A DNA stretch of 64,000 nucleotides from JAHEEM01 sp036396795 (GTDB lineage: Bacteria > Pseudomonadota > Gammaproteobacteria > Steroidobacterales > Rariloculaceae), in contig DASWKF010000017.1 of NCBI GenBank assembly GCA_036396795.1, positions 62,001 through 126,000 on the forward strand, in the 5' to 3' direction. A program made the position numbers and the translations under genes. This document shows, one piece after another, positions 52,002 to 61,198 of this stretch (its first letter is position 1; each line of letters opens with the position of its first letter). The notes beneath the pieces were generated by a model. It saw nothing but the letters and a program-made list of their open reading frames with translations, was not told the DNA's origin and ran no database searches.

Positions 52002-52775
52002 ATGATACTGGAAATGGGAAGCGATGCACCCCCGCTCTCGAGCAAGCCGTTCCTGATCGTCCAGCTGCGACCGGAGGCCGAGGCCGCGGACAGCGAGTTT
52101 CAAGCCGTTCTCCGCTACGGCGGATTACGTGAAGAGGAGGTGGTTCGCGCGCACATCGAGCACACCGGCCTGCCCGAGATCGATCTCGGCGGTTATAGCG
52201 CGATCATCGTCGGCGGCAGCCCGTTCGACATGAGCACGCCGGAGCACGCCAAGGCCGGCATTCAAAGGAAGATCGAAAGCGACTTCATGAGCCTGTTCGA
52301 GCGCATCGTGGAGATCGATTTTCCGTTTTTGGGTGCCTGCTCCGGCAACAGCCTGCTGGGCAAGTTCTGCGGCGCGCGCATATCGCGGAAATATGCCGAG
52401 CCCGTCGGCGGCACGGACATCACCTTGACGGAGGAGGGCATGCGCGATCCGCTGCTCGACGGGTTCCCGAAGACTTTTCGAGTGCTTCTTGGCCACAAGG
52501 AAGCCTGCGACGAGATCCCGCCGAACACGGTTCTGCTGGCGTCCTCGCAAGCCTGTCCCGTGCAGATGTTCCGGCTCAGAAACAACATTTATGCGACACA
52601 GTTCCATCCAGAAGCGGATTTCGAGGGATTCACTGCGCGAATCAAGGTATACAAAAGCCACGGGTACTTCCCGCCGGAAACAGCCGAAGATCTGATCGCG
52701 GGAATTGCGAACGAAGATACGCCGATCGCGAAGCGGATACTCCATCGCTTCGTTCGCCGGTATAGAGCTTCTTGA
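52002..52775 (+). CDS. Stand-alone class I glutamine amidotransferase (GMP-synthase-like)
   Basis: 257 residues from ATG 52002. The nucleophile elbow is LGACSGNSLLG (Cys at about residue 112), and the His-Glu pair is in ATQFHPEADFEGF, completing the Cys-His-Glu triad. No synthetase domain follows, so it may hydrolyse gamma-glutamyl amides on its own or pair with an unlinked partner. Divergent from the STI1-like gene across about 40 bp. Confidence 0.8.
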   Translation: MILEMGSDAPPLSSKPFLIVQLRPEAEAADSEFQAVLRYGGLREEEVVRAHIEHTGLPEIDLGGYSAIIVGGSPFDMSTPEHAKAGIQRKIESDFMSLFERIVEIDFPFLGACSGNSLLGKFCGARISRKYAEPVGGTDITLTEEGMRDPLLDGFPKTFRVLLGHKEACDEIPPNTVLLASSQACPVQMFRLRNNIYATQFHPEADFEGFTARIKVYKSHGYFPPETAEDLIAGIANEDTPIAKRILHRFVRRYRAS

Positions 52776-52966
52776 CTAAGCGTTGTCGCAGACGAGATGC
52801 ATGATGTTCGAAGTCTCAGAGGCCTATCACTTCCGCGGATTCGTCGTCCACGTTCGTGAGCGAGCCCCGTGGCGGTGCGCCCGCCTGCCGCGAGTCGGTT
52901 CGTGCGCCCAGTAGCTGGACCCGAGTGCCCCGGTCGTGGATACTCAATGCGGCAGAGGGGGACGCA

Positions 52967-55075
52967 ATGCCCGGGAGATTCCGCGAACGATACGTCGGAC
53001 CTGCGCCGATGATCATCTGTTGTCTTGCCGCACTGTCGGTATTGCCGCCACCGGCGAACGCGCGCGTAACGAGGATCGTCGTCGATACCGTGACGTCGCC
53101 AGCTTTCGACGGTCAGTCCTTCGGGGACGCTGGTCAATACGAGACCCTCGAAGGCCGCGCGTATGGCGAGCTCGATCCTACCGACCCGCGCAATGCAATC
53201 ATCCAGGACATCGCGCTGGCGGCGCGAAACGCGAACGGCAATGTTGAGTACATGGCGACGTTCTTTCTCGTCAAGCCTGTCGACATGTCCAAGAGCAGCG
53301 GGCTGCTATGGCAATTCGTCCCGAACCGCGGCGGCAGGATCACGCTCTCTGCCGAACGCCGCGCCGACGGCGACATCGGCTTGAGCAGTGGCTGGCAGGG
53401 CGATAACGCCGGTGGCACGGCGCACAATACTCCAGGGCGCGAGCTTGTCGTCGTACCGATTGCCAAAAACCCGGACGGCTCCGCGATTGCCGGGACGGTC
53501 ATGGGGCGGATCATCAACGCCGAGGGGCTCGAGTCGAGCCCGATCATCGTGCACTCGAATCCGCTGCCCTACGAGCCGGCGACGCTGGACACGACGCGGG
53601 CCCGCCTCACCATTATCGAGTCGGAAACCATCGATGGGCGCACGGGCGTAGCTCGCCAAGTGCCGAGCAGCGACTGGGCTTGGGCACGCTGCAGCAACGG
53701 CAGGGACCCGGTATTCCCTGGGAAGCCCGATCCGACGGAGATCTGCGTCCGCGGCGGCTTCGAGCCGAAACGCGTCTATCAAGTCGTATTCACCGCCCAA
53801 GATCCGCCGGTGCTCGGCATCGGCTTCGCAGCGTTCCGCGATGTTGGATCCTTCTTCAAGTTTGCGCGCGCCGACGACGACGGCACGCCCAACCCGGTGG
53901 CCGACCGAGTGGCTTGGATCGTCGCGCGCGGCAGCTCACAGTCCGGCAACATGCTCAGGCAGTACTTACATCTCGGCTTCAACGAGGACGAATCGCGGCG
54001 GCGCGTACACGACGGCAGCTGGATGTGGATCGCTGGCCGGCGCATCGCGCTTAACTTTCGCTTCGCGATGCCCGATGGCGTGCTGAAGCTTTACGAGCCG
54101 GGTGGCGAAGGCGCCATGTGGTGGGAGCGGTGGCCCGACTACGTTCGAGGGCAACCGACTGGCGGAATACTCGACCGCTGCAAGGCGTCCAGGACGTGTC
54201 CCAAGATCGTGGAGCATTTCGGCTCAGCGGAGATCTGGGCGCTCAAGTTCGGCCCCGGGCTCGTCGGTACAGATCCGAAGGCGGATATCCCTCTGCCGAG
54301 TAACGTGCGTCGATATTACATGCCGAGCACCCGCCACGGCGGCGGCGAGGGCAGCTTCGACGTCGAGCCGCCGGCGCCACCGACCTGCCCCAGCGAGGCG
54401 TACGGCCGCGGCATGTTCGCCGACAACCCGGTGCCGCATACCGAAACCCGCAACGCGATCGAGTTTCATCTGCGCAATTGGGTTGTGCAGGACGTCGCTC
54501 CGCCGCCAAGCCGCTGGCCCCGCCTGCACGGCGAGAACGCACATCTCGTCGCGGCAACCAAGGAAGCCATGGGGTTTCCGGACATACCGGGCGTGCCTCA
54601 AGGAGCGCCGACCGGGTTGATCAGCCCCGTGTTCGATTACGATTTCGGCCCCGACTTCGACCACTTCAACACGACCGGCGTGCCGACGATCATTCCGCCG
54701 ATCATCAAGCAGGTGCTGCCTATGCTTGTCCCGCGGGTGGATGCGGACGGCAACGAGCTCGGCGGTGTCCCGGTGGTCTTGCGAGACGCCCCTCTCGGCA
54801 CCTACCTCGGGTGGAATATCACCGCCGAAGGCTTTCATGCGGGCAAGATCTGCAACTATGCCGGCGGCATGATCCCGTTCGCGAGGACACAGGCGGAGCG
54901 CATCGCGAACGGGGACCCGCGCCTGTCGCTTGAGGAACGCTACGGCACTCACGCGGGGTATGTCGCGGCGGTGCGGCAGGCAACGGCAAACGCGGTCGCT
55001 CAGGGCTTCCTGCTACCGGCTGACGCGGAGGCGCTGATTGCGCGGGCTGACGCGAGCAACGTCCTCAATCCGTAA
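52967..55075 (+). CDS. Exported large alpha/beta hydrolase domain protein (Abhydrolase_10-like)
   Basis: 702 residues from ATG 52967 behind GGGGGACG; frame opens at 52856. Signal peptide to PANARV. The front domain (RIVVDTVTSPAFDGQSF, YETLEGRAYGELDP) and the nucleophile region ARGSSQSGNMLRQ, with GSWMWIAGRRIALNFRF after it, match the poorly studied alpha/beta hydrolase domain family. A C-terminal segment (LGTYLGWNITAEGFHAGKICNYAGG) likely holds the acid/His. Substrate unknown. The next gene follows by 10 bp. Confidence 0.8.
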   Translation: MPGRFRERYVGPAPMIICCLAALSVLPPPANARVTRIVVDTVTSPAFDGQSFGDAGQYETLEGRAYGELDPTDPRNAIIQDIALAARNANGNVEYMATFFLVKPVDMSKSSGLLWQFVPNRGGRITLSAERRADGDIGLSSGWQGDNAGGTAHNTPGRELVVVPIAKNPDGSAIAGTVMGRIINAEGLESSPIIVHSNPLPYEPATLDTTRARLTIIESETIDGRTGVARQVPSSDWAWARCSNGRDPVFPGKPDPTEICVRGGFEPKRVYQVVFTAQDPPVLGIGFAAFRDVGSFFKFARADDDGTPNPVADRVAWIVARGSSQSGNMLRQYLHLGFNEDESRRRVHDGSWMWIAGRRIALNFRFAMPDGVLKLYEPGGEGAMWWERWPDYVRGQPTGGILDRCKASRTCPKIVEHFGSAEIWALKFGPGLVGTDPKADIPLPSNVRRYYMPSTRHGGGEGSFDVEPPAPPTCPSEAYGRGMFADNPVPHTETRNAIEFHLRNWVVQDVAPPPSRWPRLHGENAHLVAATKEAMGFPDIPGVPQGAPTGLISPVFDYDFGPDFDHFNTTGVPTIIPPIIKQVLPMLVPRVDADGNELGGVPVVLRDAPLGTYLGWNITAEGFHAGKICNYAGGMIPFARTQAERIANGDPRLSLEERYGTHAGYVAAVRQATANAVAQGFLLPADAEALIARADASNVLNP

Positions 55076-55085
55076 GGAGATGTGC

Positions 55086-56063
55086 ATGGGCGCGAAAGCC
55101 GTTGCCGCCGCCGTGGCATTCAGTCTGCTAGCCCACTTGCAGATCGTGCTTGCGCAGGGCACGGCGGAGGTCGAAACCATCCTGTACAAGGCGGCGGACG
55201 CGCTCGGAATGCTCCGCACGCCGCGGGAAGTGGACAGAGTGGCGACGATGATTTTCTCCGGTACAGGGACGCTGACGCTCGATAGCGAAGTCTGCGTCAT
55301 GGAGCACTATCGGGCCGGCATTCGATACCCCATCCCGAACGCGCGACACACTTTTCCCGTTCCGGGTATGCGCGTCGATTTCAGCTGCGCGCGGGAAGAC
55401 GACGAGCAGGAGCGGCACATCCATGTCGTGGCGGGTGATCTCGCCTGGGACGAGACCGAGCCGGGCCTCAACGCGACGCCGGCGCCCGAGACGGTCCGCG
55501 AACGCCTCTTACAGGTGTGGATCCTTCCGCAGGGGCTGGTCAAAGCCGCCGCCGTGGCCGGTCCACTGGTCACAGCCTCCACCGAAGCTGGGAACCCAGT
55601 GCTGACGTTTCCTCTTCCTGCGCCGCTGGACGACACGGTCGTCAAGGTCACGCTGGATCCAGAGGTATTCCTCTCTCACACGATGCCGACGGGTCTGAAG
55701 CGCGAGTTCAGCCATCGGATTACGCGGGTCGAGACGCGATTCGACGGCGTCGTAATGGAAGTGACCTATGCGAACTACCAGGACTGGAATCATGCCGACT
55801 ACAAGAGCGACGTGTTGCTGCCGGGCCGCATCGTGCACAGACTCGGCGGGACGACGACGCTCGAGCTTACATTGACCCATAGCAACACCTACAACCCCTA
55901 TGTCGTCATGCCCGTGCCGGAGAACATCCCCCGGGCAGCGTCGGGCGCGGTGGGCCGAAGAAACGGCGGCTCGTGCTATAGTCCGGCCATCCTGCGGCTC
56001 ACGCCCCGGTCTCGGGGGGGGGTACAGCGATGCATCGTAACTTACGGGCAATGGCCATTTTGA
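55086..56063 (+). CDS. Hypothetical exported protein, C-terminus perhaps frameshifted
   Basis: 325 residues from ATG 55086 (ATG 55080 possible), with AAGGAGATG upstream. Signal peptide (VAAAVAFSLLAHLQIVLAQ). The body (VDRVATMIFSGTGTLTLDSE, MRVDFSCARED, FDGVVMEVTYANYQDW, RIVHRLGGTTTLELTLT) is beta-rich, possibly a lipoprotein-carrier-like fold. After PVPENIPRAA the sequence loses protein character, and it runs 34 bp into the next gene over a run of eight G; the true stop may have been lost. Translationally next to the hydrolase (10 bp). Confidence 0.6.
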   Translation: MGAKAVAAAVAFSLLAHLQIVLAQGTAEVETILYKAADALGMLRTPREVDRVATMIFSGTGTLTLDSEVCVMEHYRAGIRYPIPNARHTFPVPGMRVDFSCAREDDEQERHIHVVAGDLAWDETEPGLNATPAPETVRERLLQVWILPQGLVKAAAVAGPLVTASTEAGNPVLTFPLPAPLDDTVVKVTLDPEVFLSHTMPTGLKREFSHRITRVETRFDGVVMEVTYANYQDWNHADYKSDVLLPGRIVHRLGGTTTLELTLTHSNTYNPYVVMPVPENIPRAASGAVGRRNGGSCYSPAILRLTPRSRGGVQRCIVTYGQWPF

Positions 56064-56434
56064 GCCTGACGTGGAGCGCCGGGCCGGTTTCGGCCCATCA
56101 CGCGGTCCAAGCCCAGTTCGATCAGGACAACGTCGCCACGATCACCGGTGTCATGACGAGGGTGATGTGGATCAATCCGCACGTACGCTGGTTCATGGAC
56201 GTCACGGATGAGAACGGCCATGTGACGACGTGGAATATATCCGGGGCGGCGCCCGGCGGGTTCCGCCGGATCGGAATCAGCGGCCGTGACGTGTTCAAAA
56301 CGGGAGAAACCTACACGGCAACGATTGCACTAGCGAAGGATGGCTCGAGCTTCGGATACATCGTCACGTTTAAGCTGCCGGACGGTCGCCAGCTCGATCT
56401 GTGGCACCAGTACCAGGCTGAAGGGAGCTTCTGA
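56030..56434 (+). CDS. DUF6152 family exported protein
   Basis: 134 residues from ATG 56030 just after the run of G. The signal peptide ends GPVSA and the mature protein starts His23-His24. Core motif ATITGVMTRVMWINPHVRWFMDV with the family NPH, then TYTATIALAKDGSSFGY. Next gene, 78 bp downstream, is of the C-x-P-x-G-x-P-R family, repeating the 38307/38772 order. Confidence 0.82.
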   Translation: MHRNLRAMAILSLTWSAGPVSAHHAVQAQFDQDNVATITGVMTRVMWINPHVRWFMDVTDENGHVTTWNISGAAPGGFRRIGISGRDVFKTGETYTATIALAKDGSSFGYIVTFKLPDGRQLDLWHQYQAEGSF

Positions 56435-56512
56435 ACGGGCCGCCTCGACAGTGCGACGTGGCCCCGTGGACGCGATGAGAACACGAGCCCTCGTTCCAAG
56501 GAGAGTCCGACG

Positions 56513-57439
56513 ATGAAGGTGTTTTGCCTTCCCTGCAGCCCGAAGATCGCGGGCATCGCGGCTGCCGCCGTACTCCTATCGGCGCCGGCTGCCGGCCAGA
56601 GCCGGTCTGCGCAAGCGGATCCCGCCGCCGTTCCGACGCCGCGAACCGCGGATGGTAAGCTGGACCTGAACGGCCGGTGGGGAGGCAGCAGTGGTGGTGG
56701 CGTCGGCGTCAAGGTGGTGGAGCCAGATGGAACCGAGATGGATTTCGACACATTCGGAGACTATCAAGGCGCTCTGAGCGCCGGTCAGGTCAGCCCTTCT
56801 GCGCGGATTCTCGGCCGTCAGCCCAACTATCGGCATGGGAACAATGTGTACGCCGAACGCGACGGCGGGATGGACCAGCGATACTACGCAAACCCGCCGC
56901 TCTACAGGCCGGAGTTCTGGGAGCGTGTGCGGTATCTCGACGTGAACGGGAACGTCGAGGATACGACCTTCATATGCATGCCGGCCGGTGTGCCGCGCAT
57001 GGGACCGCCCGTTCGAGTCATCCAGTCGGCGACGGACGTGGTCCTTCTATATGACCAACGGAATACCTGGCGTGTGATCCCAACTGATGGGCGACCCCAC
57101 GACCCCGTGAACGCGGAAGACCAGACCTTCATGGGAGACTCGATCGGATACTGGGACGGAGATACATTGGTCATCGACGTGGTTGGGTTCAACGATCTCA
57201 CCTGGCTCGGCTGGCCGGGGTGGTTCCACTCAAACGAGATGCGAGTGGAAGAACGCTTCACACGTGTCGGCAACACGCTTCACTACGATGTCACGGTGCA
57301 TGATCCCTCGGTGCTGTTACAGCCGTGGGTAATGGATACGCGAGTGCTGCAGCTCAATGCGAGCTCGGCGACGTACCTCGAGGATCCGCCTTGTCTGGAC
57401 TTCGACTCGACGCACATGGTGACCCGGGAGCGGGGATAG
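56513..57439 (+). CDS. Secreted C-x-P-x-G-x-P-R family protein
   Basis: 308 residues from ATG 56513. Signal peptide to AAGQ. After a Gly-rich region (GRWGGSSGGGVGV) the signature FICMPAGVPRMGP is followed by DSIGYWDGDTLVIDVVGFND and a late Cys (DPPCLDFDS). Same layout as 38772, but with a signal peptidase I type start and no lipobox. Partner DUF6152 gene lies directly upstream. Function unknown. Confidence 0.75.
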   Translation: MKVFCLPCSPKIAGIAAAAVLLSAPAAGQSRSAQADPAAVPTPRTADGKLDLNGRWGGSSGGGVGVKVVEPDGTEMDFDTFGDYQGALSAGQVSPSARILGRQPNYRHGNNVYAERDGGMDQRYYANPPLYRPEFWERVRYLDVNGNVEDTTFICMPAGVPRMGPPVRVIQSATDVVLLYDQRNTWRVIPTDGRPHDPVNAEDQTFMGDSIGYWDGDTLVIDVVGFNDLTWLGWPGWFHSNEMRVEERFTRVGNTLHYDVTVHDPSVLLQPWVMDTRVLQLNASSATYLEDPPCLDFDSTHMVTRERG

Positions 57440-57487
57440 ATCGTACCCACGGTTCGAAAATTCGACGGTTCACCCGCACGGACAGCA

Positions 57488-58936
57488 TCAATCCTGCGTC
57501 ACTTCGAAGGCGAAGCGGAAGGCGGGCAAGTCCTCGCCCGGATGGTCCGCGGCATACGTGAGCTGCGGCATGCGGTAGTTGATCGGGATCTCGTCCGCGC
57601 CCTTGTAGATGCCGGGGTAGAGATCGATGAAATGCCAGCCCGGCGCGCCGGTCGCTTGCAGGTAGATCGTCAGATCGCCTTGGCTGTTGAACGCGCAGGC
57701 GTAACCGATATAGGAATTGTCGTAGACGACGTGCATGATGTTGGAGGTCTCTGTCCAGCCGACGCCTTTCAAATGCACGGTAAACGGCGTGCCGACGGGT
57801 CCACGCGTCACATCCAACGGCGAGGCCGTCGTTTGCACGAAATGCGTGCCGCGCTTCATCGCGCCGGCTGCATCGAGCCACAGCCCGTGCGTGCCGCCGA
57901 GATCGTCGGGCGTCTCGAACTCGAAGGCGACTTGGCCGCCGGCATCCGCGACCGCTTCGGCGACCGGCGTCGAAGACTCGGCCCAGCCGCCGCCGTCGAT
58001 GCGGTTGCCGATCACCCGGGTCCAATGCAGCGTATAGCTTTCGCCCGGGCTCAAGCCAGCGGCGCTCACCGTGACCACCTCGCCGACGCCGGAGAAACGT
58101 GGGCTTGAGATCAGCTCGCCGCCGGGTGTTGCAAGACGCACCGCGGTCTGCGCCTGCGCATCGACCGAAGGCGGCAGCACCGGGTCGCCCGGTGTAACCG
58201 TAAAGGTTCTGTAGAAACGCGGCCGGTCGGGCTGCGGGCTCTGCTCCTGGTTGCGATACGGGAAGCCGAACTGGCCGTGCAGGACCTCGACGATGTGCTC
58301 GCCGACGTGGCCGGTCGCGGGGATCGTGAAGCTCGCGGAGCCTTGTGTCGTCACTGCCGAAGCCCAGCCCGTGAAGTTATTGTCGTAGAGAACGTTCCAG
58401 GATCGCTCCAAATCGCGGTAACCGATGCCTTTGACCTCGACGTTGATCGGCGTCCCCGCGGGGCCACTCTGCGGTGCGATGTCGACCGTCATGTCGATCG
58501 AATAGGCGGCCTGCGTGAACAGGCGATCACCCCGCTGCAAGACGATGTCGTGAACGAAGCCGAAATCTTCCGGGGTCTCGAAGACGGCTTCCAAGCGGCC
58601 GCCAGCGTCGCTTTTCACCGCCGCCATCTCATACGCGACGGGTATGAATTCGCGGCCGTGATATTCGGATTCGGTGACGTTCCATTTGCCGTTAACGGTG
58701 CGCCAGACAAGTTGGAATTCCTGGTTCGGCGGAAGATCTTCGGCCGTGACCGTAAAGGACGTTCCGATCTCACCGTGCACGGGCGCGACCCGCATCGTGC
58801 CGACATAGCCGCCTTGTGGCTTGCCGACCTCGACTTGCGGCCCAAAAGTGGATGAAGGGCCGGCGAGCGCCGCGGGCGCGCAGAGAAGGGCGATTGCGAA
58901 TACGGACCCTGCGAGCGGCCCGGCATGAATTCTCAT
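57488..58936 (-). CDS. Secreted Ig-like protein with internal duplication
   Basis: 482 residues from ATG 58936. Signal peptide to AALAG. The protein is two similar halves (about 45-250 and 265-480): each has a front Ig-like module (SFTVTAEDLPPNQEFQLVW / VVTVSAAGLSPGESYTLHW), an FETPEDFG / FETPDDLG element, and a back module (PAGTPINVEVKGIGY / PVGTPFTVHLKGVGW) with NVLYDNNFTGWASA / HVVYDNSYIGYACA. Such IPT/TIG-like modules are binding scaffolds. It is third in the minus-strand run with 58970 and the propeller at 59594. Confidence 0.75.
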   Translation of the reverse strand: MRIHAGPLAGSVFAIALLCAPAALAGPSSTFGPQVEVGKPQGGYVGTMRVAPVHGEIGTSFTVTAEDLPPNQEFQLVWRTVNGKWNVTESEYHGREFIPVAYEMAAVKSDAGGRLEAVFETPEDFGFVHDIVLQRGDRLFTQAAYSIDMTVDIAPQSGPAGTPINVEVKGIGYRDLERSWNVLYDNNFTGWASAVTTQGSASFTIPATGHVGEHIVEVLHGQFGFPYRNQEQSPQPDRPRFYRTFTVTPGDPVLPPSVDAQAQTAVRLATPGGELISSPRFSGVGEVVTVSAAGLSPGESYTLHWTRVIGNRIDGGGWAESSTPVAEAVADAGGQVAFEFETPDDLGGTHGLWLDAAGAMKRGTHFVQTTASPLDVTRGPVGTPFTVHLKGVGWTETSNIMHVVYDNSYIGYACAFNSQGDLTIYLQATGAPGWHFIDLYPGIYKGADEIPINYRMPQLTYAADHPGEDLPAFRFAFEVTQD

Positions 58937-58969
58937 TGGACCTCTCCGATCTGGGCGGCGACCGCGGCC

Positions 58970-59476
58970 TTAGCGGGCAGCCGTCTCCATCATGGGCTCG
59001 CCTTCGACGATCGCCAGCTGAGATGGCGCGCGCGTGAACGGCTCCCAGGTCACGACGCTGTCGTCCTGCATGGTGACCAGGACCTTATAGCCCAACGTGC
59101 CGGTGGGGTAGCTGGCCGGGACGGTCCAGGAGTTGGCCCAGAAATAGTCGGTCGGCGGATCGCCGTGGGGACCGTAATCCATTGGCACGGTCTCGCCGCT
59201 GCCGAGCTCGACCATGACGCTCTTCACGGCCTCGCCGTCTACGACGGTCCCGTCCGGCCGAAGAACGCGGATGCGCCACGCAATTGCTTCGCCGCGCTTG
59301 TATCGACTCTGCAGGACGCACCAAGGTCCCATCTGTCCGTCGACACGGTGACGCACGAGGTCGCCTTCGAAGAAAAGCTTGCCGGCAGGCTCGGTGCGAC
59401 TTTGCGCGAAAGCCGTCCCCGAAAGCCCGGCAAGCGCGATAGACACGGCGATGGCGGAGAGCGTAACGGATCTCAT
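58970..59476 (-). CDS. Small hypothetical exported protein in the propeller operon
   Basis: 168 residues from ATG 59476 with AAAGGGGG upstream; the frame extends to 59539. Signal peptide (VSIALAGLSGTAFAQ). A beta-rich domain follows (MGPWCVLQSRYKRGEAIAWR, VLRPDGTVVDG, LGYKVLVTMQDDSVVTWEPF), reminiscent of small secreted folds with an Ig-like shape. One conserved-looking Cys (WCVLQ). It lies between the propeller and the Ig-like protein and is probably co-transcribed with them. Function unknown. Confidence 0.65.
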   Translation of the reverse strand: MRSVTLSAIAVSIALAGLSGTAFAQSRTEPAGKLFFEGDLVRHRVDGQMGPWCVLQSRYKRGEAIAWRIRVLRPDGTVVDGEAVKSVMVELGSGETVPMDYGPHGDPPTDYFWANSWTVPASYPTGTLGYKVLVTMQDDSVVTWEPFTRAPSQLAIVEGEPMMETAAR

Positions 59477-59593
59477 GGGAATTCCCCCTTTATTCTTGAC
59501 CCAAGCGATGCATGCCCCGGCAAGTCTGACGCTCAGCATACCGGGTTCCCGGCCGGCCCGAAAGATCCGATCTCCGGCCTTGCTGCCGGGCGT

Positions 59594-60985
59594 CTACTCC
59601 GTCCATGCCGCGCGAACGGGCTGGCCGATCAGCACCGACGGGTCCGCTCCGGGCCGCGGCATGAACTTCTGTGGCCGCCCGCCCCAGACCTCGGCCGTGT
59701 ACAGGTTGTTCTCCTGGTCGACGCTGAACTGATGCGTGCCCCAGAGGCCGCCCGGCGCGGGCGTCATCGTGCCCCAGGTCTGCAGCAGCCGGCCGGTCAG
59801 GTCGAACTCGTAGAACTTGAAGTTGCCGTGACCGTCGGACGCCCACAGGTGCTGGTCGGCCGTCATGTAGATGTGATACGTCGCTGCGGGCCCATCGCCG
59901 AGATACCACTCGCTCAGGAACTTGCCGTTCTCGTCGAAGACCTGGATGCGGCGGTTGCTGCGGTCGTTGACGTAGACGCGGCGCTGGTCGTCGATGGCAA
60001 TGCCGTGAACAACGTTGAAGTAGCCGGGGCGCCGCTCCGTGCCGGCGTTGCCCATCTGGCCCCATGACATGAGGAAATTACCGTCCGTGTCGAACTTCAT
60101 GACGCGGGTTTCCTCGTAGCCGTCCGAGACGAAGAAGCTGCCGTCGGGAAGCCAGGCGATGTCCGTCTGTCGGCCGAAGGTTTCGTCGGCCGGGCCGGTT
60201 TTCTGAGTCAGCGACGGCGTGCCGCGCCAGCCGGTCATTCTCGCGTTCTTCTCGGTCGTCGTGTCGTAGGTACCGATCGTCTGCAGCAGCTCCTTGCCGT
60301 CGTTGCTGAAGATCCGGATCACCTGGTGGCCGTCGTCGATTGCCCAGACGCGCTTCTCGGGGTCGTAGGGACTGATCAAGATTTTGTGAACGCGGCCCTG
60401 GGAAAGCACCTTGGGGTCGGCCGGCTTGAACAGGGAGTCCCACTGTGTCCAGTCCTCGATCATGTTGCCGTCGCCGTCGAAAACCATGATGACGTGGTGC
60501 CAGCGATAGTCGACGCCCTCTTCGCCCATGAACTGGTCCGTGGCTTCACCCGGGCTCGCGTAGGGGCCTACCGAGGCATTGCGCGCATACATTCCGACGC
60601 CGGGGACCTGCAGGCGCACCGTGCGGCCGTCATCGGTCTCGAGCTCGACGATCTGCGGGCTGAGATTCGATATATCGGGCAGCTCGCCACGCATCGCCAC
60701 GAAGATGCGGTCCGGGTTCTGTGCGAACACGCCCTGGACCGCGCCCCAGGTCCAGCCTTCGTGGCCGGGCAAATTCGACAGAGGCTTGGGCCAGTTCGGG
60801 TCGACCACGTAGGGTCCGTGAACGAGCTCGTCGCTGATGTTGTGCGGGTCGACCCACTGGCCCGGATGCTGCTGAGCGATGGCGATCAATGCGCTCGCGT
60901 CCTGGGCAGAGCCCGTCGACGCCGTCCCCATGGCGACGCCCGATGCAGCGCATATGACGAAGACGATTCGACGGACGGTGCTCAT
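59594..60985 (-). CDS. Secreted NHL-type beta-propeller, divergent copy
   Basis: 463 residues from ATG 60985; the frame opens at 61036. Signal peptide to GSAQ. It keeps the family signature PGHEGWTWGAVQGVFAQ and RGELPDI, then RWHHVIMVFDGDGNMIEDWTQWD, ISPYDPEKRVWAIDDGHQVI, VNDRSNRRIQVFDENG and PRPGADPSVLIGQPV. An insertion (MTGWRGTPSLTQKTGPADE) sets it apart. It is about 30 residues longer than the tandem copies. First gene of a minus-strand operon; divergent from the cytochrome c-lyase-like gene across 213 bp. Confidence 0.8.
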   Translation of the reverse strand: MSTVRRIVFVICAASGVAMGTASTGSAQDASALIAIAQQHPGQWVDPHNISDELVHGPYVVDPNWPKPLSNLPGHEGWTWGAVQGVFAQNPDRIFVAMRGELPDISNLSPQIVELETDDGRTVRLQVPGVGMYARNASVGPYASPGEATDQFMGEEGVDYRWHHVIMVFDGDGNMIEDWTQWDSLFKPADPKVLSQGRVHKILISPYDPEKRVWAIDDGHQVIRIFSNDGKELLQTIGTYDTTTEKNARMTGWRGTPSLTQKTGPADETFGRQTDIAWLPDGSFFVSDGYEETRVMKFDTDGNFLMSWGQMGNAGTERRPGYFNVVHGIAIDDQRRVYVNDRSNRRIQVFDENGKFLSEWYLGDGPAATYHIYMTADQHLWASDGHGNFKFYEFDLTGRLLQTWGTMTPAPGGLWGTHQFSVDQENNLYTAEVWGGRPQKFMPRPGADPSVLIGQPVRAAWTE

Positions 60986-61198
60986 GTTTTTTCCTCTTTT
61001 TGCTCGATTGTTTCGAGGATCAGGTGGTCCGGGCATTTTACACCTGCAGGCTCAATCGCAGCAGTGCCCCGTTAGCCCGGGCACCGCCCCAGGGCAGTCA
61101 AGGCCGAGCGTGGTCTGCGGCGCTCAATCGGAGTTAACATGGGGTGAAATGATCGACCCGGGAACCCGATGCGGGCCTGGGGCTGGGGGGAGAAGAAC

